Source: Ptychodera flava
Taxonomy: Eukaryota; Hemichordata; Enteropneusta; Ptychoderidae
Direction of reading: 5' to 3'
DNA: 64,000 nucleotides
Assembly (NCBI RefSeq): GCF_041260155.1
Contig: NC_091942.1
Coordinates: forward strand, 7,830,501 to 7,894,500
This document shows, one piece after another, positions 11,945-23,075 of this stretch. Each line of letters starts with the position of its first letter. Positions within the stretch are counted from its first letter, which is position 1. The position numbers and the translations under genes were made by a program. The notes under the pieces are model-generated. The model was not told the origin of the DNA and searched no databases. It saw only the letters and a list, made by a program, of their open reading frames with translations.

Positions 11945-14900
11945 GTAAGTACATTTAGTTCAAGTCCGTTTCTTCACACAACTAACCGCATATTCAGCAT
12001 GCCAGACACTATGCTGGGCATTGAAAATGATACTTCTCATGTATGTCAGAGTCCTGAAATACCGTAGTTTGTTTAGGCTGTGCTATTATCATAGCGCCAG
12101 GTATGTCGATGTATACACGATATAGCGTCGATACAAACTTGACCACAGGACGTCCATGGCTCAACTTGACCTTGATATTTGAACATGTGAACATAATAGT
12201 ATCAATGCCATGTAGGAATAACAGCGTAAAATTGTCGAGCTCCCTTACCCGTTGAAATCAATCTTGATGAATAGAAAGTCCGCGGCGTTTGACTGTCTAG
12301 CATCTCGTGTGTGGAGCGGGAAAATTTGCACGAAAAAAATTCTAAATCTCCATTTGTAATAATTTCGGAGTACCTCCCGAGGCCCTAATGCCTGTCGCGC
12401 TCTACCAATGTTGAATGTGCCTCTGCAATAGATATTCGTATTCGTATTTTTCCAAAACTTTTCTGCTCTACCATTTGTGTAGGCTCATTTTGAACCTCTG
12501 CCTGTAAATTCAACTTTCAGTCTTAGCTTTATGAAAATCAAAATTTATATTTCCCATAGAGCTAACACGTGGATGGTGGCCATTTTGAATTTGAATATCT
12601 TGTAATATTGGCAGATTTGTCTCTCTGGTGTCAAAATTTGCACGGTGGCCCTCGATTTTTACTCTCGATTTTGAAAGAATAGTTTGCTTTAAGAAAGTTT
12701 AAAAAATGTCGAACATCAAGGCAAGCACTACCTATACTCCGGTCTCACCCTTCAAATTCTGTGGTTTGCTGAATGCAACTTTAAAAAATACATTAGGAGT
12801 AAATGTAGATTTTTAATGTCTCAATTGCTTAAAAGATAGTTTCATTAAGTTAATGACTGTACCATGATTGTAGAACGTTTTGTCAAGATCTGCTTTATCA
12901 AAATCTCTGCACGCCTAGCGCTATAAGAAGCAAAAAGACAAGCTATCAATTGGATCTATGAACGTATATTGTGCTTCACTATTCAATCTAAGAATAAAAT
13001 CTTTGTAGCATTTCAGAAATCTGTAATCTGCTAGATCTAGAGATTTTGTTCTTTTTATGTACAACCATATGTTTGGATTCGTTGTAAGAATTTTGTATCG
13101 CTGGTTACGAGTTCGCGCGAAGTTCTTTCACCCCAACAGTTTGAAATTGACAAGGAAAATGGACAAAGACATTCGAGGTCTCTGAAAAAAGTTTCTATAA
13201 TTCTAAACTGGCAGTTCGCAAGAGTTTGATAAGTAACGAAACAACAAGTCTTAAAACTTCAGAGATATCGTTTGAAAACAGTCCTGCAGATGATGAAAGA
13301 GACTGTTGTATGATAGCGATAATGTTTGAAAAATGGGGTCGGAAAAAGCAGTTCGGTTGCCATGGTAAGGACTATACAAAGCTACGACGCAGAACGCGTT
13401 CAAGTTGAGGACCTTGAAGAGGGAAGTTATGGCACTTAATTGCGTTTTTTTTATTGAAAAGATTGGACTATTTCGGTTAGCTCCATGGTTGGGCCATAGA
13501 CGGTCGACGCAGTTCATTCGGGATCGCCACAGCTTCACTCTTGGATTTGAATACAACCCTAGATCGACGAAGTTGCGCGTCAGGGTGGCAAAATTTAAAC
13601 TTTAATAATGTTCTTTTTGTTTGTTAATGCCATATAATCCCATTTAGAAGGAATGCAAATGTTTCATTGTTGCATCTAGGAATAAATCAATTTTTAGGAT
13701 GACGGAATCAGACTTCAATCAGAATGTCAGCTGTATGCTGAAAAATAAGTTCATTGCAATGAAGTTTTCTTCACTGCGAACTACCGGATGTCGAGCAGCG
13801 GCTATCGCCCAGCTGATAGTTATGCAAAAATCGATTAACACGTTCTAATTATTCCAAACTAGATCGCTCGTCGCTTCTTCAGTTTTGTTCTTTGGGGTAG
13901 TTTCCCATCCTTTCTCGACTGTCAATGGTCGTGAAGTAAAAATTGTGAGATTCTGATAATACAATTGCGGTGTATTTTCGTAGAACATATGTGGGCCATT
14001 GTTGCATTTGACTGGTGATGTGCTTTTCTAGTCTTTGCGTTCGCTTGCTTTTGTTTTTAGTGTTCACATATGTGCACTGTACATATAAGGTTCGTATTTG
14101 TTCATATTTTTCACAGGATATTGAACAAGAACGGGCTGTGAGGAACCGTAGAGGTAATTATACCATACTGTGCTTTGATGTCGTCATTTCTCGCCCTGCA
14201 AGGAAAATTTGCCCTGGGGAGAATTTTCGATTTACGTAAAACCATAGACGGTAGTTTCTCTACTGTCTATGGTAAAATTGAAGGTGAAAAAGGATGATGA
14301 AAAAGTTTTGCGCAGTTTTGTTTGTCATTTTCTGCTTTGTTCACTGTCCAGTTTTCAGTATCAAAACCAAAAGGACGCCAGATTCTTCCAATTTATTTTT
14401 TCATTCGACTATCTATTACAAACCAACTTTGTCGTTTCTAATCGCGTGCAAAGATTTTTGGGCTGATTCTGTTCTGCAATTAACTTCAAGTGTCAACAAT
14501 AAAACGCAAATATAAGGAGTGCAAGCTACTATATAAGTTTACTTTCTGTTAAATGTATTTTTCGGGGGGTCGCCACTGGATCCCCATCCCCCCCCCCTCC
14601 TTTACTTCGACGAGCCTACATATTTCACAAGCCTGCTGAACATTCGAAAATGCGTTGTCCTCTGGTGAGGCGGGGGGACATTAACATCACATCTCTACAC
14701 AATCAATTCTGCTCTTTGGTTAGAAATCAAACCATATTTGGATCTGGTAATCGTAAATCTTTCAAAAATTGGAGTCCAGGGTATTTCTAGTGTATTGCTA
14801 TGCATTTCACATTGGGGTAGAATGCACTCCGGGGACAGATATTCTGACTCAAAAAATTTTATTATACGATTCTGATCTTGCCGGTTATTGGGATTCATCT

Positions 14901-16035
14901 TGATAGAGTTGATTTTTTTTCCTAATTTCTTTATAATGGCGGCCATTTTGAATAACAAACTTTCAAGTTGAACATTCTGCAGTGATTTGTTTCTCATGTA
15001 CCAAAATTTGCGCGGTAACCCCTGATTTTTTATTCTTGATTTTGAAAGACTGGTAGTTGAGGTAAGTTTATGAGAAAAAGTAAAGTCCGGTTACAAGACT
15101 CGTACTACCTTAGAAAAGGGAGTTCTTGTCAAAATTTGCCTTTTGTTGTATCACAGTCTACGTTGCATCAACGCAATATACGCGATAAGCCTACAGGATC
15201 ATCACCCAGCTCTGAATCTAGCATAGAAAGTCTCTTTTCTCGAAATTCCACCAACAGAATTTCACTAAATCAGTCTGCTCACGTCATAAATCGGCAAACC
15301 TTGTTTTTCGTTTGCTCTTCAACAGCGTATGCTGATAAAGCTTATTACGTGGTTGAAGTTTCAAGACGCCAAGGTAATGCGGAGGAGTACTGCCGAACCA
15401 ATTACAAGCACGGTCGACTTGCCGAAATTAACACTTCTGACATAGAGGATGAGGTCGCCGGGAAGCTTGCGGATATGGGTTACAGTGGGAAACCCATGTG
15501 GATTGGCCTGAACGACAAAAGGGAAGAGGGGACTTTGAAATGGAACAACGATGATTCTACTCCAGTAGACTATACAGGTACATGGCTGACCGGAGCATCG
15601 AACAACGATCAAGCGAGGGACTGTGTAGAGTTAAGGTAAGATTTACCAATTACTGCCACCTTCGTTAGCTACCTTATATTGTTCAACCCCTACCATTTTT
15701 GTTCACCACACTCCGAGGCCTGTTTAATGTACAATTTCACAACTTTTCCCAATTTTTTATGCTCATGTGAACACAAATCTAGGTCCTCAACGACTGAAAT
15801 GTTGATCGAACCAAACACCATATTACATGCAATTTCTAAAGCATATTATTCAAGACAATGGTAGGTACAAATGTTATGCTTTCAGAGGCGTGGTTTGATC
15901 GCAAAATCTGACGGCTCCTTAAGCCCACATTTATCAACTTTCCTCCTCTCCGACAGGTATATAAATGGACAAATACGCTGGATGTTCAACAGATGTACAA
16001 CAAATCGACATTTTATCTGCCAGGGAGAAGCCTAA
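11876..16035 (+). CDS. Secreted C-type lectin domain protein (four exons, complete, 164 aa)
   Basis: Coding exons 11876-11944, 14117-14153, 15326-15635 and 15957-16035 join without a frame break (phases 0, 1 and 0-to-2 respectively) to 164 codons plus TAA. Exon 1 is a signal peptide: MMKMLL, then a hydrophobic run ending ATFATA. Exon 2 adds DIEQERAVRNRR, whose RNRR fits a furin-type cleavage site before the lectin domain. Exons 3-4 encode a short-form C-type lectin domain with four cysteines: EEYC and FIC form the outer pair, DCVEL and FNRC the inner pair. Hallmarks are RLAEI, WIGLND, GTLKW and RHFICQ. The usual calcium and sugar motifs are altered: GASNND stands where EPN/QPD is expected and WMFNRC where WND is expected, so calcium-dependent sugar binding is doubtful. 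Known relatives act in secretions, innate recognition or as structural proteins. Transcript support is lacking. Confidence 0.85.
12490..12745 (+). repeat. Diverged copy of MITE family 1 (in lectin intron 1)
   Basis: Contains the family words GAGCTAACACGTGGATGG, TGGCCATTTTGAATTTGAA, CAAAATTTGCACGGTGG and the right end GCACTACCT. The left part is decayed. Confidence 0.65.
14117..14153 (+). CDS. Lectin gene coding exon 2 (propeptide with furin-like site)
   Basis: A 37-nt exon with acceptor TTTTTCACAG| and donor GTAGAG|GTAATT. It encodes DIEQERAVRNRR and enters and leaves in phases that fit exons 1 and 3 exactly. Its short length makes it less certain than exons 3-4. Confidence 0.65.
14241..14273. 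repeat. Short hairpin in lectin intron 2
   Basis: ACCATAGACGGTAG and CTACTGTCTATGGT form 14-bp arms with one mismatch and a five-base loop. Confidence 0.7.
14930..15110 (+). repeat. Partial copy of MITE family 1
   Basis: ATGGCGGCCATTTTGAA, then CAAAATTTGCGCGGTAACC, TTCTTGATTTTGAAAGA and the right-end CTACCTTA are all family hallmarks. It sits in the intron before lectin exon 3. The open frame that begins at 15070 starts in this repeat, so its first ~85 codons are not coding. Confidence 0.65.
15326..15635 (+). CDS. Lectin gene coding exon 3 (most of the C-type lectin domain)
   Basis: The acceptor TTGCTCTTCAACAG| has a good pyrimidine run and the donor is TTAAG|GTAAG. It encodes AYADKAYY through DCVEL, with EEYC, WIGLND and DCVEL in the order expected for the family. 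Confidence 0.88.
15957..16035 (+). CDS. Lectin gene coding exon 4 (C-terminal end of the domain)
   Basis: Acceptor CTCTCCGACAG|. It encodes YINGQIRWMFNRC and RHFICQGEA, then TAA, supplying the last two lectin cysteines. A further donor-like AAAAAG|GTAGGT at about 16069 could start a 3' UTR intron. Confidence 0.85.
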
Positions 16036-16122
16036 AAGCGATGCAGAATCCTCTTCTGGATAAAAAGGTAGGTTTTGCAACATTTCCGGACTGCACCCGT
16101 CAAAGTTTTGGAGGGTAGTCTG

Positions 16123-16128
16123 AATAAA
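16123..16128 (+). terminator. Poly(A) signal of the lectin gene
   Basis: AATAAA lies 88 bp after the lectin stop codon and is the first canonical signal downstream. Confidence 0.5.
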
Positions 16129-16794
16129 GGGGAATATAAAGTTTGGTCACTTTGCAAAATTAGGTTTTTTTCAGCGAAAGTTTTTTTTTCAAAAATTTCG
16201 CGTTTTTTCGGTTTTGTAAAGATTAAGAATTGAATACTAGTTTAAATTTTTAAGTTCTCCCTGCAGATTTGTCTTACCACAGTTCTAAAGAGCCAAGTGT
16301 TCCTTCTTACAGTAGATGTGAAAAAAATTTTCATCGACAAAATAGGAAAGTTCCTGCATGCTTGCTCGAGGCTAATAATTTTTTGCAAATGAGCAGTTGG
16401 AAATTTCCTCCCCCGAGGCGAGGTGTATACCTGAGTATATATACTATTCGGTACAAAATTATCAGAACATACCCGGCCAGGCCAACTGTTTACCGTACCC
16501 TAATGTCTATTTCATTTTCCACGAATTTACTACACTGGTTGGAGCAGTTTTCGGAGTTCCTGATAACACATAGTAAACATGCGAAACCAAACTCCAACAT
16601 TTTTGCACGATCGAACTGCCTCGCTGCATTAGACAGAAAATTCTTATGATCGTCAAATTGGGAGAAGAACAATTTGGAAGCATGTTAAGTTGGAATTCGC
16701 CGCTGGCAGTTATTTGTACTCTCAAATACTTGAATCGTTTGGTTTGCCACTTGTTTCATGTTTGTGTAGCCCATTCAATAAATAGCTTTCATCC

Positions 16795-17005
16795 GGCTTA
16801 TTTTTATGAAAATCAAATGTTTTCCACGGGAAGGTAACGCTGGGATAGCTGCCATTTTGAATTTGAACTTTCGCTTAATATTGTTAGTACCAAATTTTGT
16901 TTAGCGACCCTCTATTTTTGATTTCTTGAGGCAATGGTTCCAAAAAGGTTTAAGTTTGAGCACAAGTTTGTCTTCCAATATAAAGGCACTTACTACCTTT
17001 ATTCG
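16795..17005 (+). repeat. Diverged copy of MITE family 1
   Basis: AGCTGCCATTTTGAATTTGAA, CAAATTTTGTTTAGCGACC and the right end CACTTACTACCTTTATT match the family. Confidence 0.6.
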
Positions 17006-17754
17006 CCACTGGTTGTCGCCAAGTTCGCCAATTCAGTCCCTCCACCCGCACTTTAGGGGGCGAGCAAAATGATAGAAAGTCAGTCTTGGAACTAAAGTGC
17101 CTCCTTGCTGTTTTTGCTGGAAAATCTTCACATAGCTGCAAAAGAAAAGAGTGCACTATATTGAGTATTCTAAGTATGCACACCATGCGACATCAAAGTC
17201 TGTAAAACGTTCGAAAATGAACATTTTTATGTCCGTAAATTGACCACTCTTCAAAATTCTCGTTATACACTCGGAAATCAAACTTGGACGAGGGAGCTGA
17301 CTTTGTAAATCACTCTAGGTTCCCTTTGATATTGTTAGAAACCGGCTATTGAATGATGTAAAACATTCAAGTTGCAAAAATGAAAACTCTAGGAGTAAAA
17401 GGCATGTTTCTTGAAATATTTACATGGCTTGAACAGGAAAGCAGTGAAATTGGATGCGACTGCTTGTATCTTTTCCTCTTGAACGCGTGTTGTGCGTGCA
17501 TCACAAACAATCATTGGGGCAGAATTGCCATCTCTATACGATCCATCCGAAAATCTGAGGCAATAATCAACGACTCTAGTCACCCCGCTCACAATTTTTT
17601 CACATTGTTACCCTCAGTTAGGCGATATCAGAGTATCAAAACGAGAACTCCGTTTTAATAATAGTTTTTATCCATCTACAATAAGCATTTTAAATCAATC
17701 CTAGCTTTGTGCGCCATTTTTTGGTTTTGCTCAATAATTGTTTTTTATCAGCGT

Positions 17755-17895
17755 TTTGACAGCATTTTTAGTACGTATAATTTTATTTTTATGTTCGGTT
17801 TGTCTTATCTTTTATGAGCGCATGTGGAAAGGCAATTTCCAATGCTTTGTGTGCATATGGCAATAAAGTTATTATTATATTATAATTATTATTCT
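17755..17895 (+). mobile_element. Probable LINE 3' tail
   Basis: GGCAATTTCC ... ATATGGCAATAAAG followed by TTATTATTAT microsatellite units is the usual form of LINE 3' UTRs with short A/T tails. No coding remnant was seen upstream. Confidence 0.45.
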
Positions 17896-19110
17896 GAAAA
17901 ATAGTGGTTTGACACCTAAAAATATGAACCTTGACGTAAGTTTTCACTCTAATCAGTCCTCCAATGATCTAATTGTTATTGAGATTTATGACGTTTGTTG
18001 CTCATCACACTGATAAAGTGGAACATAACATATATGAATAGTGTTGTATTCATTGAATAGATTTAATTTAATTTGAATATTGTTTATGCAACCCTCTACA
18101 ATAGAAGTATTGTGACAAATTTGGCTAGGATGCTGACCTGCTACTCGTGAAATTTAAATCATTTTAAGATATCACATTACGCTTCGGCTACTTCATGAGT
18201 GTGATGAAACAGTTTTAAATCCTGTAATTTTTCTCCACAGAATACTCGACGACGACGATGAGCAAGGCCGACCAGATGTCTACATCACAACCCCTTGGCG
18301 GTTGTATTCACGAATTTTTGAAATTTGTGTTCAATTTATTCCAATTCTTTCGAGTGTACCAATATTGCTGACATCGGATTAAATACGATGAAAACTTACG
18401 AGAGCGTCTTAAGAGTTTTTTTTGGTAACACCATTATGTCATACTTGCGACTAAAACGTTTCGACTGAAAGACTTCAAAACCTTCATGATCCACTCTGGT
18501 TGGTGATCGAAGGTAGTTTGCAGAAATTGTATCAAGTCTCTTAGGTAGCGGAAAATGTTATTGCGACCGAAAATTTGACCCTATAACCGACGAAGGCTCA
18601 CGGATCCATTAACCGTCCAAACATTTAAAATTTGCAGGGAGTGCTTTCAGCACACATGAGATATTACATGCAAGATATCAATTGAATTTGCAGTTGAGGC
18701 ATTGGGTACTAATCCTTCACACCTTTGTCCATTGAGGTGTTAATACTGCTTCCCATAGTGTGCCTGGCCTTGAAATTATCTTGAAGTTCCCAAACTGTTC
18801 AATTCCCGGATGTTTAAATATACTTTGAGACTGTGAACCTTTAGGGTACAATTATACGGTGTCATACATCGTTTGATGAAGAAAAATAAAACCAAACCAG
18901 GACTTCATTTTTGCGATCCTATCCATGCCTGTTCATAAAGTCACAGGTGGCAAACTATATAATTAAGACTTCAGATTTCTTTGATATTGTGAGTAGGAAG
19001 TTTCGTATGGATTTGAAGAAATCATGCGTAGTATGCTGACTGCCTTATTTATATCCCCACTTCAATAGTTGTACGGTGCACTTGTTTTACGGTCCCAATT
19101 TAATAACCAC
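17896..19110. other. Non-coding stretch with a possible isolated exon
   Basis: Nothing firm. A good acceptor, TTTTCTCCACAG, at 18229-18240 is followed by an open stretch (ILDDDDEQGRPD ...) to a stop near 18381, and an AATAAA lies at 18885-18890. It could be a terminal or 3' UTR exon of the lectin locus or unrelated. Confidence 0.25.
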
Positions 19111-19116
19111 CAACAT

Positions 19117-19371
19117 TCAGAGCCGGGTACATTCTAACTGAACGTAGACTACGATTTCGCGGCTGATTTCGAAATGCCATTGGCAATCGGCACTTCCACA
19201 GAGCTTTTGCTGGAAGCTCAACGTATATTCTTCCGGCATTGTGGAAGTTGACGACACGTGTGGCAAACTACCTCTAAAGTTGCCACAAACCGATAAAACT
19301 TCGTTTGACAACGATGGCTTCCCCCTTAACGATCTGTAAATCCTGTCACACGGCCAGACCCTGTCAACCAA
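19117..19371 (-). other. Short open frame (84 codons) next to the recombinase
   Basis: The minus-strand frame has higher GC than its surroundings and reads as plausible protein (RIYRSLRGKPSLSNEVL ...). It begins inside the palindrome at 19363-19473. No family is recognised. It may belong to the element that carries the recombinase or be a chance frame. Confidence 0.25.
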
Positions 19372-19473
19372 TCAGAGACCAGTATTGCCGTGGATTATAA
19401 GCCATAACCCACTCTTCACTAGTGCATTATGGCCATAATCCACGGCACGATTCTTTGTCTCTGATTGGTCGAC
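19363..19473. repeat. Long palindrome downstream of the Crypton-type gene
   Basis: GTCAACCAATCAGAGAC at 19363 pairs with GTCTCTGATTGGTCGAC ending at 19473. Inner arms TGCCGTGGATTATAAGCCATAA and its partner continue the stem with a few mismatches around a ~15-base loop. This form suits a palindromic MITE. Confidence 0.85.
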
Positions 19474-19540
19474 ATGAACAAACCACCTGACAAGATGGTA
19501 TGCAAAGATAACACAGTTTTCAGCAATGAACAAGGTCAAT

Positions 19541-19546
19541 TTTATT
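19541..19546 (-). terminator. Poly(A) signal of the Crypton-type gene
   Basis: AATAAA on the minus strand (TTTATT on plus), about 117 bp after the stop codon at 19663. Confidence 0.45.
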
Positions 19547-19662
19547 CCAACGCACACTTGCAAAACTAGTTCAATTTCTTCCAACACAAAATTGCAATTT
19601 ACAGAGCACAAATGTAAGTCTTTAAAAATCAAATGTAATTGTCATTTTCTTTCCAGATCGCT

Positions 19663-20994
19663 CTAAGCAGACAGAGTCAATTCCGTCAGGAACAACAATT
19701 TGTAAGACTCGATCATGAGTTGAAGGCTTGTCTTCAGGTTTCTTGTTTTCTGTTTCCGAACACACTTTTTCTTGTTTAGGTTTGGGGGCTGCAGAGCATT
19801 GGATATGTTTTGTAACAAGTCTTCGGACGGCCGTTTATAGCTCCTCACTGCAGTCGAGCGATGACCGCTTCTTCCTGTTATTGATTGTTCATCAAATCCC
19901 TTGTCATATAATCTGGTACAACATGTAACTTTACCGCTGTGATTTGTGATGTTTCTGTTTTCAGCTTCGTAGTCAATACCGGCATCCCTGTACATATCAT
20001 TTAAGTACTTCCTGAGAGTATTAACACCAACCGCTTGCTGTGAAAACATTATAGTCCCATTATCGCGATTTGGCATTGGTCTGCGATAAAACCGGCCAGA
20101 AAAACCAATGAGGGCAAGATATTGTTCATAAATTGACACAACACACCGCTCATTCGAAGGATCAGAATATTGTCTGATTACCTTTGGTTTTGCTTTGCAA
20201 TCAATGTTTCCAGTGCAAGTCTTAGACAGGCGTCCTTCATACTGTAGAAATTTTCGCCCGTTTTCATCAAATCCTGTGTGAAACTGGTTGGCCTCGAGGT
20301 TGGTATGTTCATCCATAGCTCTTAGTCCGAACATTTTACAGTTATAAAAGTAAACTATGTATGACAAACCTCTTGCTGTGTCAGAATTGAACACACCGCG
20401 TTCCCACAATCTCTCCTCATCCTTCTCAGTCACAGGATCTGCCTTTTTCACGGCGATGCCTACACCCTCAGCGATAAGCTCTTTTTTACGTTTTTCGAGT
20501 GCATGTTGAAATGTTTTGAAGGTCCCATCGTCCTTTTTCAACAAATGCACGTCTCTACGATCACAGACGTCGACTAAATAGCGTTGCAATCCTGCAGCTA
20601 TATTTGTCAATGTATTGGGGGGATATGGTTTACCATCCTTTCGTTTGATTTCGTAGATAAATCTTGCGAACCAGTAATCGAGGGATTTCAAGGAGCCAAT
20701 TTCCAAAGCAGGTATCGGCCAATTCTGGTCTGTGATAGTATGAGGTTGAATTTTCCTCCACATGGCCCATTCATTATAGAGTGACACTGCCCAACTGTTG
20801 GCGTGCCTGGTTCGCAGCGGTATTCTTTCATTCAGAGTTTGCTTAAATTGCGATTCCGTCAAGGGAGTCGAAAATCGTTTTTCATTGATCTGTCCACTCA
20901 CATGACACAACTCCTGAGTTGGTATCGCATCCAGTTGCGTCAGTGAAACTTCATCCCACTGCAAACCAAGATCAAAAGACGTTATGTCGTCCAT
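19663..20994 (-). CDS. Crypton-type tyrosine recombinase, intact single-exon ORF (443 aa)
   Basis: An uninterrupted frame with the signature of the Crypton / DUF3504 tyrosine recombinase family, whose members cut and rejoin DNA through a covalent tyrosine intermediate. The catalytic set is visible: R225 in FGLRAMDEH, K258 in GRLSKT as candidate lysine, H352-x-x-K355 in NHSGK (the family's HxxR/HxxK box), H378 in SGHRS and nucleophile Y386 in AVRSYKRPS. Residues 1-190 are a probable DNA-binding or core-binding part and the last 45 residues are basic then hydrophobic. Length and layout match full members. The first ATG at 20994 follows a TATATA motif about 80 bp upstream. The frame has more even codon use than the AT-rich flanks. 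It may be an active Crypton element or a host gene derived from one; the sequence alone cannot tell. Confidence 0.88.
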   Translation of the reverse strand: MDDITSFDLGLQWDEVSLTQLDAIPTQELCHVSGQINEKRFSTPLTESQFKQTLNERIPLRTRHANSWAVSLYNEWAMWRKIQPHTITDQNWPIPALEIGSLKSLDYWFARFIYEIKRKDGKPYPPNTLTNIAAGLQRYLVDVCDRRDVHLLKKDDGTFKTFQHALEKRKKELIAEGVGIAVKKADPVTEKDEERLWERGVFNSDTARGLSYIVYFYNCKMFGLRAMDEHTNLEANQFHTGFDENGRKFLQYEGRLSKTCTGNIDCKAKPKVIRQYSDPSNERCVVSIYEQYLALIGFSGRFYRRPMPNRDNGTIMFSQQAVGVNTLRKYLNDMYRDAGIDYEAENRNITNHSGKVTCCTRLYDKGFDEQSITGRSGHRSTAVRSYKRPSEDLLQNISNALQPPNLNKKKCVRKQKTRNLKTSLQLMIESYKLLFLTELTLSA

Positions 20995-21068
20995 GACTAT
21001 GTACGGATTTCAGCGTCATGCATTCAGTGTTTATTTGTACAGCTGAATGCTTGTAGACAAAAATCGAA

Positions 21069-21075
21069 ATATATA
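21069..21075 (-). promoter_or_regulatory. Possible TATA box for the Crypton-type gene
   Basis: TATATA on the minus strand about 75-80 bp upstream of the ATG. The motif is common in AT-rich DNA, so support is weak. Confidence 0.3.
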
Positions 21076-21086
21076 CAGTTCAAGGT

Positions 21087-21184
21087 TATCACCTGGCAAG
21101 AAAATTAGAATAAAATTCGGCTGTCTATTGTCAGTTTCATCCCCTGCCAAGGAAATTAGAATAAAATTCGACTGTCTATTGTCA
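21087..21184. repeat. Two ~48-bp direct repeats upstream of the Crypton-type gene
   Basis: TTAGAATAAAATTCGGCTGT and TTAGAATAAAATTCGACTGT, each followed by CTATTGTCA, occur back to back with small differences. Confidence 0.8.
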
Positions 21185-21201
21185 AGGCCGTGTGATAAGT
21201 G

Positions 21202-21298
21202 AGATAATGAACGAGTTTGGTCGATTATGCGTTATAACACTCGGGGGCTACGCCCCCTCGTGTTATAACGCATAATCGACCAAACTCGTTCATTATCT
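21202..21298. repeat. Perfect palindrome upstream of the Crypton-type gene
   Basis: The 39-bp arms 21202-21240 and 21260-21298 (AGATAATGAACGAGTTTGG ... ) are exact inverses. A smaller CGGGGGC/GCCCCCT stem sits at the tip. Confidence 0.92.
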
Positions 21299-21874
21299 AT
21301 CACGTAAATCCTGTGAACTCAAATTTGCAATTCAGAAGTGCCACGCATCCCTGCAGTGTCAGTACACACAATAGAGTATTAGAGCGTGTTACAATAATAA
21401 ATGCATGCTATTCGTTTTTCGATCTCAAAGATTTGGACAATGGCTCCGAATTTCCAAGCCTTTCTCAACTTGAGGTCATTTGAATGCACTTCAACGCCTA
21501 CAAATTTTGTCTGATAGTTTCCTCCTTTTACTACTAAAATTTTTGCTCAGTTCAGACTTGGACACTGATGATATCATGAAGGTTTATACTGCCAACCTGA
21601 TTAACAAAATCTAGAACCATTTTGTTGCATTTCATAACAGTTACTTTTATTTCAAAAAATCTAAAAAAAAATTGTGCGAATGGAGTTGATTTTTCATTAG
21701 AAAAAGAAGTATAGGCCTTGTAATGGGCAGAAGCTGCTACTGTTGATAATTTTTCTATATATTTTTATGCATTGTATAAAATACAGTTTATTGCTGTCTT
21801 GCTACAGCATTCTGAAACTCAATATGCAGTGTGTCAACAAAACCTGTATATGTTTTTTATTATTTTGATTCAGT

Positions 21875-21965
21875 ACTTTGGCCTCCGGCCTATAGTACAA
21901 ATCAAAATACAAAAATTTGTACCTGGACACATGAGCACGAAAAAGATACAATCACAAATATAATT
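21875..21965 (-). mobile_element. Possible LINE 3' end
   Basis: On the minus strand GATTTGTACTATAGGCCGG is followed by an A/T-rich tail. It resembles the 3' UTR of the LINE at 6.7-8.2 kb. Confidence 0.35.
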
Positions 21966-22204
21966 TAACAACAGCAATTAATTCTCTTACTCATTTTTAC
22001 GTCTCCATCTACAAAACCTAACACTATTCGAGAATAAACACTATCCGTGATAACTGAATTTGAGTCCAGACTGAAAGTCATTTCTAGTTTTCAATGATAC
22101 AATGCACATTACACATACTAAGGCTGTGTTGGTAAGCTGGCAATTCAACAAGCTGTAGAGAGTAGAACATGAACGCAGTTGTCTAAAGTGAACAAAAATA
22201 TTGT

Positions 22205-22460
22205 CAAAATAGGAAGTTAATACAGATACTGCCCTGCTACTGCCTACGGGCAGTGTCACTGTCACTGCATGCCGGCAGTGACAGAGATAGCTCTGACCAT
22301 CGAGTTCGGGTCATGTGACGCTCATGACAGTGAAACATACTTGTACGCAAGATCAGGCCAGGGAGCAGCAACATAGAAACCCGGGAGACTTGACAGTTAC
22401 CAGGGAGTTTTGAATTCTGGTATATGAGAATAATCAAATATTAAAGAAAACAGATGGGGT
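22205..22460. repeat. Dispersed repeat, inverted partner at 33.9-34.1 kb
   Basis: The segment has CACTGTCACTGCATGCCGG inner palindromes. Its right part (AGTGAAACATACTTGTACGC ... TATGAGAATAATCAAATATTAAAG) recurs inverted near 33940-34080. Confidence 0.65.
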
Positions 22461-22973
22461 AACCATGCTTGATTTTCCACAAATGTACAATGAAAAGTCA
22501 CTCTTTTTAACGAAAATCACTTAGAATCAATATATAAAACTATTCATTTTAAGTTCATGCAGTTAATGAAATATCACGTTCCCATATAACTTGATCGCTT
22601 TTTGTATCAGTTTCGCGATTTTCTCTCTAGCTGTTATGTGCGATATAAAGTGATATCTTGGTATCGTCGCGTCAACCTAGTTAATCACATTCATAGAGTA
22701 TAGGATGAGTTAGTATGGTGAATGTCTGACCGCATACGTTACAAAATGTTACTTATCTCTTAAATCCAAGGATAGCTCAAATTCTGAGACGTTTATGACA
22801 TTACTGTATGAAGTTGATTCTGAAAAGTGAAATATTCATGCTTTATATATACATCAACATATCTATATTGAAGTTGACGAGTTGACACATACGCCGTAAG
22901 CTGTTGCAAGAGTACGTAAATGTCATGATTCCGACCTTTGCACATCTCACCAATTGTTTTTACCTTTTCGTGC

Positions 22974-23075
<102 letters not shown>

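Noticed and set aside
14294..14515. Frame MMKKFCAVLFVIFCFVHC with a signal-peptide-like start inside the lectin intron
   Set aside because: No domain follows, there is no TATA or splice support, and it would break the clean exon 2-3 phase match.
15070..15325. Upstream extension of the lectin exon 3 reading frame
   Set aside because: It lies in a MITE remnant and before a strong acceptor at 15325; the spliced exon 2 phase fits instead.
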